Assembly: GCA_934747255.1 (NCBI GenBank)
Contig: CAKVGH010000008.1
Location: forward strand, 1-45,830
Direction: 5' to 3'
Origin: an uncultured Clostridia bacterium
Lineage (GTDB): Bacteria; Bacillota; Clostridia; Christensenellales; UBA1242
Length of the DNA: 45,830 nucleotides
Positions 41,275-45,830 of this stretch are shown piece by piece (positions within the stretch are counted from its first letter, which is position 1; each line of letters opens with the position of its first letter). The translations under genes and the position numbers were made by a program. Under the pieces are notes generated by a model, which was given only the letters and a program-made list of their open reading frames with translations, did not search any database and was not told the DNA's origin.

Positions 41275-42402
41275 TTAATCGCCAATAAGCGATTTGCAAA
41301 GTTTGAAAATATCTGTGTTGTCAATACGCTTTTTAATTACCGAGCCAAAGTCAATATCTTTGCTGGTCTTGTAGTAGATAAAGTAAGGAACATCTTTGGC
41401 GGAGTGACCCAAGCGTGTGTAAAGCGAATTATCAATCTGCTCACTTGTTTGATTGTTAAATTTTAACCCGCCTGTTTCGTGGTCAGCAGTAACAATTATT
41501 GATACATTGTCTTGCATAGCAAGTTTATCATAACAAACTTTAATGCTTTCGTCAAAGCTGTTTAGATAGTCCATCATTTCAAAAATTTGGTTGGAATGGC
41601 TTTTCTTGTCTATGTGTGCTCCTTCAATCATCAAAAAGTAGCCGTTAGGAAAGTTAGTTTCAAAATAATCTACCGCAAAACTTGTTAGCATTTCAAGTGT
41701 AGGAGTAGTATTGTTGCCACCACTTGCAACAATGCTTGAAAATACGCCAAAAATTTTTTCGTTAGTTATCTCCAAAAGCGAAATATCATTTTGATAGTTA
41801 TAGCCCTTATTTTTAAGCAAATCTTTGTAATTTTCATAAGTCGTTTTGCCAGCACCCAAATACAAATCAAAGTTGTTTTCAAGTTGTCCTAAAATTATTT
41901 GCTCGGTATTGCCACGCTTGTCTGCGTGAGATGAAAATCCCGCAGGTGTAGCACCATATAAATTGTCGGTTGTTACAATACCAACACCATAGCCTTTTTG
42001 CTTTGCGTACTCGCTAATAGACTTAATATCAACATTGTTGTGCCTAGAAACTTCCTTGTTGTTGTATTTTTGACCAGTCGCCATAGCGCTCGCTGCTGCG
42101 GCACTGTCGGTTGGAAAAAACACTGCATTGGAAAAAGTGGACATCTTGCCTTGATAGTCGAGAGTAGTCATAAACATTTGCTTTTCGTAATAACTTGATG
42201 TAACTTTTATGTGATTTTCGCCCATACCATCGCCAATGAATAATACAACTTTGTTTGCGCTCCCGTTTAGAACGGAAAAGTCTATTGTATTAAGTCTGCT
42301 TCTTCGGCCAACAAATATTCCAACATACCCACCAAAGATAGCCAAAAATATGGTGGACAAAATGCAAATAGTTATTAAAAAAGCTCTTTTTTTCTTTGTC
42401 AT
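41275..42402 (-). CDS. Membrane-anchored alkaline phosphatase
   Basis: A 375-residue exported phosphomonoesterase. The N-terminus (KKKRAFLITICILSTIFLAIFGGYVG) is an uncleaved anchor or signal peptide, placing the enzyme outside. Catalytic and metal residues of the family are all visible: FIGDGMGENH (Asp58), TDSAAAASAMATG with nucleophile Ser100, EGAHIDKKSH (Glu260, Asp265, His269), TADHETGG (Asp307, His308) and LGHSAKDVP (His333). It is somewhat shorter than E. coli PhoA and lacks an obvious crown insertion, as in many Gram-positive enzymes. It releases phosphate from organic esters at the cell surface. No Pho box was identified. AGGAGAA precedes the ATG. Confidence 0.92.
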   Translation of the reverse strand: MTKKKRAFLITICILSTIFLAIFGGYVGIFVGRRSRLNTIDFSVLNGSANKVVLFIGDGMGENHIKVTSSYYEKQMFMTTLDYQGKMSTFSNAVFFPTDSAAAASAMATGQKYNNKEVSRHNNVDIKSISEYAKQKGYGVGIVTTDNLYGATPAGFSSHADKRGNTEQIILGQLENNFDLYLGAGKTTYENYKDLLKNKGYNYQNDISLLEITNEKIFGVFSSIVASGGNNTTPTLEMLTSFAVDYFETNFPNGYFLMIEGAHIDKKSHSNQIFEMMDYLNSFDESIKVCYDKLAMQDNVSIIVTADHETGGLKFNNQTSEQIDNSLYTRLGHSAKDVPYFIYYKTSKDIDFGSVIKKRIDNTDIFKLCKSLIGD

Positions 42403-42649
42403 AATTTTCTCCTAATTTTTATCGTTGTGTTAGTGAAAGCAGTGTGTTATATAATTTTAATGCCAATCAAAACAGTGACGGCACAGTCTAATATAAAATT
42501 GTGTTGATTTATAAAAACTCTGCTTTGAGTCAAAATTAACTCTCGTTAACTTATGTTATCATTAAAATTGCAAAATAACAAAAAATATTAAAAGAAAAAA
42601 CAATTTGATTAGGAAAAACAATGCAAAAATTATGAAACTTTTTTTGTTA

Positions 42650-42678
42650 TTGACATTTGCGTTAAGTTAAAATATAAT
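42650..42678 (+). promoter_or_regulatory. Promoter of the P-loop protein gene
   Basis: Consensus TTGACA (42650-42655), 17 bases, TATAAT (42673-42678). Confidence 0.85.
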
Positions 42679-42701
42679 TAAAATAAAAAAGTGAGGTGTG
42701 T

Positions 42702-43232
42702 ATGAAGTATAAAGGCGTAGAGTTTGAAGCCATTGTTGCAACTCCCGGTTGTGGAAAATCTTTCTTGTGTGATAAGTACCCAGAAAAATATGTCGATGTT
42801 GACGAGTTGAGATTGCGTTGCAAGTACTTTGTTCCAGAAAATATTACCAGAAACGAACTTGAAAAAACCAAAGGCAGTAGGGAATTTCCAAAAAGAGAAG
42901 GCGGAAAGGACGCATACTTAAAATTGCTAAAACAGGAATTTGAAAAAGAGTGGAAGACTGGCAAAATTTTAATATGCGCACCACACCCAGAAGTTATTTC
43001 TTTGCTAAACGAATTTGACATTAAGTATTGCTTTGTATATCAGTCCCTTGCCATAAAGGAAGAAATTAAACAGCGAATGATTGATAGGGGAAATCCAAAT
43101 GAATTTGTTAAGGAAAATTACGATTTAGTTGAAAGTTTTCACAAACAAAATATCGAAGAAAAAAATTCGGCAGTCAAATATGAATTTGGACACGGCGAGT
43201 TCTTGGAAAATATTATTAAAAAATTTAATTAA
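42702..43232 (+). CDS. P-loop NTPase, kinase-like
   Basis: A 176-residue soluble protein with an N-terminal Walker A motif, ATPGCGKSFLCDKYPE, followed by VDVDELRLRC (a possible Mg-binding or catalytic aspartate). A central KILICAPHPEVISLL strand comes next, then EEIKQRMIDRGN, which resembles the arginine-bearing lid of nucleotide or small-molecule kinases. It is not a standard housekeeping kinase, and resembles phage-type nucleotide kinases or AAA-like ATPases; the substrate is unknown. GTGAGGTG precedes the ATG at 42702. A GTG two codons upstream overlaps that site. Strong consensus promoter; terminator downstream. Confidence 0.7.
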   Translation: MKYKGVEFEAIVATPGCGKSFLCDKYPEKYVDVDELRLRCKYFVPENITRNELEKTKGSREFPKREGGKDAYLKLLKQEFEKEWKTGKILICAPHPEVISLLNEFDIKYCFVYQSLAIKEEIKQRMIDRGNPNEFVKENYDLVESFHKQNIEEKNSAVKYEFGHGEFLENIIKKFN

Positions 43233-43318
43233 GCAGTGATGCTGAAACAAGAATATTTGTTTTTTGATAATTTTTTTTATCTCAAACTGCCACAATTTAT
43301 TCATACTAATAGTTTATT

Positions 43319-43350
43319 AAAAAACCACCATATATTTGGTGGCTTTTTAA
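43319..43350 (+). terminator. Terminator of the P-loop protein gene
   Basis: AACCACCA-TATAT-TTGGTGG-like stem with A tract before and a T5 tail after. Confidence 0.75.
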
Positions 43351-43471
43351 TAAATGATGCAAGTAAATCATTTGAAACAATAACAAATTTATCTTTAATA
43401 TTTTAATTAAAAGTAGTGTCAAACTATTTATTTCAAATAATTTGTTTTGTCTATAATTTACAATAATTTAC

Positions 43472-43496
43472 AATCGCCCGAAAATTCGGGCGATTT
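43472..43496. other. Strong GC-rich hairpin beside the tRNA relic
   Basis: AATCGCCCGAA/TTCGGGCGATT is the most GC-rich stem in a very AT-rich stretch, with a two-base loop. It lies just downstream (minus strand) of the tRNA-like sequence, where a tRNA terminator would be, but the trailing T run is weak. Confidence 0.55.
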
Positions 43497-43500
43497 AGAG

Positions 43501-43535
43501 TGGTGCACCATAAGGGACTCGAACCCTTACTCTTT
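43501..43535 (-). pseudogene. 3' part of a tRNA gene (relic)
   Basis: On the minus strand AAGGG-TTCGAGT-CCCTT forms a perfect T arm and is followed by ATGGTGC and ACCA, the 3' half of an acceptor stem with CCA. The matching 5' acceptor strand (GCACCAT), D arm and a proper anticodon arm are missing; upstream is instead protein-like sequence of a DUF11 relic. The amino acid cannot be assigned. A remnant of this kind is typical of an integration (att) site or of a recombination scar. Confidence 0.65.
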
Positions 43536-43613
43536 CGAATAAGTTTCTTCGATTTGATCAGGCAAAGTATATTTTGCCGTCAGCCTTGACGTATTTAGAA
43601 TTATTTTTTCAAT
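43527..43613 (-). pseudogene. N-terminal relic of a second DUF11 gene
   Basis: On the minus strand AAAGGAG (43619-43625) is properly spaced before an ATT codon (43613), apparently a mutated ATG. It opens 28 codons ending in LTAKYTLPDQIEETYSKE and a stop at 43527-43529. The intact DUF11 protein at 4076 begins with NLTSKYTLPDGGEEV at the same distance from its start. The two genes share the 20-mer caaaatatactttgcctgat. Homology stops where the tRNA arm begins, so the remainder of this copy was deleted or replaced. Confidence 0.75.
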
Positions 43614-43682
43614 TTTTTCTCCTTTGTGATTTTTTACAATATATGAAGAAAAATTTTTTTTGTGTTTTTCATTCATGCAAAA

Positions 43683-43712
43683 ATAACAACAAGATGTAAA
43701 ATTTCATATATT
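43683..43712 (+). promoter_or_regulatory. Promoter of collagen-like gene 3
   Basis: ATAACA (43683-43688), 18 bases, TATATT (43707-43712). The -10 overlaps CATATATT, which would also fit a sporulation-type -10 (CATAnnnT), but the -35 does not decide between them. Confidence 0.45.
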
Positions 43713-43731
43713 GTAACAAAATGGAGAAATT

Positions 43732-45117
43732 ATGAAAGACATTTGCCATAACAAACGCACATACTGTGACAAAAAAAATTTGTATCCAACAAGCATTTTT
43801 GGAAATTCAACTCATATATTTTACGGACCTATGGGGCCTCAAGGTCCACGAGGTGAAAAGGGCGAAACCGGTCCAACTGGACCACAAGGATTGCGTGGAT
43901 TACAAGGCGAAAAAGGCGACAAAGGTGCAACCGGTCCAAGTGGTGAAAATTTGGAAGTAAAGTCAACAAAAACTGTTGATTGGGATCAGCAGGCTTGCGT
44001 AACTGCAACTCATGATGGAAATACCACGTATTTGGAATTTGAAATTCCACGTGGGTGTGATGGAAAAACTGAAGTGGTCTTTGCAGGGAATACAACTCAA
44101 CTTGAACCTACCGAATACGCCAAAGTTGTTGACAGATACGAAAAAGATGTACATTATTTTGATTTTTTTATTCCAAAAGGTCAAAAAGGTGACCAAGGTC
44201 CACAAGGGATGCAAGGCTTAAGGGGTGAAAAAGGCGATATTGGGGCGACAGGACCTCAGGGTGAAAAGGGAGTAGCTGGCGAGAGAGGTTTGCAGGGTGA
44301 AAGAGGCAAAATTGGTCCCAAAGGTAGTACAGGACCGCAAGGAGTACAAGGACCGCAAGGAGCACAAGGCGAACCAGGTCAGCGGGGTGAAAGGGGCGAA
44401 CCTGGTCCCAAAGGTGATGTTGGTCCCACAGGACCACAAGGCGAAACAGGGCCAAGGGGATTTCCAGGAGAAATAGGCAGAAGTGAACATATTTCAATTG
44501 ATACCACTGAAACCACAAATCCAGGAGAAGAAGCACGTGTTGAAGATACATTTGAAAACAACATACATTATTTAAAATTTTATATTCCCCAAGGTCAACA
44601 GGGTCCCAAGGGCGACAAGGGCGAAAATGGTGACAGAGGTGTCCAAGGAGAAAAAGGTGCAACTGGCGATCGTGGACCTGCTGGACCACAAGGCATACAG
44701 GGCCCAACTGGTCCAACTGGGTTAACCAGCAATATAAATGCAACAATTTTCAATCCAGAATCCCAATCAATTGCGTCGTCCAAACCAATCTCATTTGGAA
44801 GTTCGCTAACGGTAAATCAGTTGATAATAAACACCACATCAATAACTATAACTACACCAGGGACATACCTTGTTAGTTTTTCAATCAATAATGGTTCGTC
44901 TGCAACCGCTGGCGACCGAATTGGCATTTTCAAAAACAACGTCTTGGTTGAAGGTTCGACTCGACCATTGACGTCAAGTACAAATGTAAGTTGTACAATT
45001 GTGATTGAACTTGCTCGAAACGACATAATCACGCTTGTTCCAATTCTTACACAAAGCAGAACAATCACAAATTCAGGTGCCCCAAGTGCAATGCTTACTG
45101 TTGTTCAAATAGCATAA
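43732..45117 (+). CDS. Collagen-like repeat protein 3 (Gly-X-Y)
   Basis: A 461-residue protein and the longest collagen of the three. It has a short head with two cysteines, then a Gly-X-Y block of about 15 triplets, two spacer modules (ending EFEIPRG and DFFIPKG), a long Gly-X-Y block of about 30 triplets, a third spacer module (HISIDTTETTNPG to KFYIPQG), a further Gly-X-Y block and a beta-rich C-terminal head (NINATIFNPESQ...) closely related to that of protein 2. GFPGEIGRSEHISID matches GLPGDIGRSERISID of protein 1, so modules have been shuffled between paralogues. No signal peptide. TGGAG precedes the ATG. Confidence 0.87.
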   Translation: MKDICHNKRTYCDKKNLYPTSIFGNSTHIFYGPMGPQGPRGEKGETGPTGPQGLRGLQGEKGDKGATGPSGENLEVKSTKTVDWDQQACVTATHDGNTTYLEFEIPRGCDGKTEVVFAGNTTQLEPTEYAKVVDRYEKDVHYFDFFIPKGQKGDQGPQGMQGLRGEKGDIGATGPQGEKGVAGERGLQGERGKIGPKGSTGPQGVQGPQGAQGEPGQRGERGEPGPKGDVGPTGPQGETGPRGFPGEIGRSEHISIDTTETTNPGEEARVEDTFENNIHYLKFYIPQGQQGPKGDKGENGDRGVQGEKGATGDRGPAGPQGIQGPTGPTGLTSNINATIFNPESQSIASSKPISFGSSLTVNQLIINTTSITITTPGTYLVSFSINNGSSATAGDRIGIFKNNVLVEGSTRPLTSSTNVSCTIVIELARNDIITLVPILTQSRTITNSGAPSAMLTVVQIA

Positions 45118-45197
45118 TTTTTTGTAACAAAACGACACAGCAGCTTTTTTGATAAAAAAAATTTTCAAGTTCTATGCTGTTTGAAATTAGCAGTATA

Positions 45198-45657
45198 TTA
45201 TAAAAAGTAAGAGCATATTTTAGGGATATTCCTTAAGATATGCACTTTTTTATGCTTGGATAGTTCATATTGCTGTTTAGATTGTTCTATTATTAGTTTT
45301 TCTTGCAAGTCTTTCTTTAAGTTTTCAAGTTCTTCAAGTCTTTGTTTTGTGGTATCTGTCAATATTCCTTTTTCAATGGCAAGCATAATGTTTGAAATTG
45401 AAGTATTTGTTTTTTGTAAATCTATCTAGTTTGTAAACCAAAACATAGTCCCACTTTTTATTGTTGCTATCTTTAAGCATTTTCTGAAACGAATCTCTTA
45501 AATCTGTGGTTCCTAAAATTGCTTTATCTATGTAATAGTCAACAATGATAATATCATGCTTTTTAGCAAAATCTTCACAGACATGAACTTGACCTTCAAT
45601 AGATTGTTCTGTTTGGTTAGTGCTACTATATCTTGCATATATTACTGCTGTTTTCAT
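45198..45657 (-). pseudogene. Serine recombinase with large internal deletion
   Basis: The minus-strand frame from 45657 (AAAAGGAG upstream) encodes the N-terminal catalytic domain of a large serine recombinase: YARYSSTNQTEQSIEGQ with the active serine, then WDYVLVYKLDRFTKN. There the frame is lost. A second frame continues with NTSISNIMLAIEKGILTDTT and KQRLEELENLKKDLQEKL, the C-terminal coiled coil of the same family. Both pieces are in the right order, so roughly the middle two thirds (recombinase and zinc-ribbon domains of a protein of usually 450-550 residues) are deleted, with a frameshift at the junction (about 45415-45430). It cannot be functional. Confidence 0.8.
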
Positions 45658-45710
45658 TCTATTTTTCTCCTTTTATATATTTTTATTTTTTTGTCTTTCG
45701 ACAGAGCGAA

Positions 45711-45817
45711 GATAAACGAAAATGGTTTAAAATATTTACATTTAATAGTTTTGTTTTATTGTCAAGGGTTGAGAATCAATACATTTTACCCTTGACAATA
45801 AAGAGTTTTCGTTTATC
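45711..45817. repeat. Nested pair of inverted repeats near the window end
   Basis: Outer arms GATAAACGAAAA (45711-45722) and TTTTCGTTTATC (45806-45817) are perfect complements over 12 bp. Inside them, TTTATTGTCAAGGGT (45755-45769) and ACCCTTGACAATAAA (45788-45802) pair over 15 bp around an 18-base centre. The right inner arm contains TTGACA, with TATCAT 16 bases on, a possible outward promoter. They lie just upstream of the broken recombinase gene. Confidence 0.75.
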
Positions 45818-45830
45818 ATCTCAAGGCGAA

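Noticed and set aside
43501..43620. Intact tRNA-Leu or tRNA-Ser on the minus strand
   Set aside because: T arm and 3' acceptor are good, but no 5' acceptor strand GCACCAT, D arm or pairing anticodon stem exists upstream; that sequence reads instead as a DUF11 N-terminus.
43701..43712. Sporulation-type (CATAnnnT) -10 elements for the collagen-like genes
   Set aside because: Present at only two of four genes, and the -35 regions fit a housekeeping-type layout with 18-base spacing at least as well; kept only as a possibility in the promoter entry.
43829..45068. Several ORFs antisense to collagen-like gene 3 (and similar ones opposite genes 1 and 2), rich in proline, leucine and histidine
   Set aside because: They are reverse-complement shadows of Gly-X-Y triplets; the biased composition removes stop codons on the opposite strand.
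45556..45795. 79-codon plus-strand ORF near the window end
   Set aside because: It lies antisense to the recombinase start and across the inverted repeats, has no ribosome site and has a low-complexity composition.

Overview
The window is AT-rich (roughly 70% A+T by eye) chromosomal DNA. It has purine-rich Shine-Dalgarno sites, TTGACA/TATAAT-type promoters, short intrinsic terminators, tRNA genes with encoded CCA and ordinary use of TGA as stop. Together with a TrmR/TrhP tRNA-modification pair, FolD, DUF308, DUF11 and collagen-like (Gly-X-Y) surface proteins, this points to a low-GC Bacillota bacterium, most likely an uncultured gut-type clostridial lineage. The lineage is an inference; there is no rRNA in the window to fix it.

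Layout. 1-5.1 kb: a DUF4417 protein and an HNH-like protein, an LRR membrane protein coupled to an RluA-type pseudouridine synthase, and a DUF11 surface-type protein coupled to a small ORF. 5.1-8.0 kb: a two-gene ABC-2 exporter on the minus strand, divergent from folD. 8.3-11.1 kb: tRNA-Ala(TGC) and tRNA-Ile(GAT), then minus-strand methylguanine-DNA methyltransferase, histidine phosphatase, prolyl-tRNA editing protein and tRNA-Arg(TCG). 11.5-16 kb: trmR-trhP operon, a small-protein/DUF4279 pair, a decayed fragment of the lysS 3' end, and a DadA-like FAD oxidoreductase. 16-27.5 kb: envelope block with a lipoprotein, a collagen-like protein, an operon whose first gene fuses a YwaF-like membrane domain to an ABC ATPase, and a 1095-residue Ig-repeat lipoprotein. 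27.7-35.7 kb: DUF308 protein, lysS, tRNA-Ser(GGA), an AlkD-like protein, serS and small membrane proteins. 35.7-45.8 kb: a second and third collagen-like gene, a decayed fourth one, a transglutaminase-like protein, alkaline phosphatase, a P-loop protein, a tRNA/DUF11 relic and a broken serine recombinase beside nested inverted repeats.

Two themes stand out. The first is cell-surface and envelope biology: collagen-like proteins sharing a repeated spacer module ending in IP(R/K/Q)G and a common promoter layout, an unusual ABC fusion operon, and several lipoproteins. The second is decay of duplicated genes: relics of lysS, a DUF11 gene, a collagen gene and a recombinase can each be traced to an intact relative or known family. 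In addition, several genes have a -10 box only 6-8 bases before the start codon, which suggests leaderless mRNAs.
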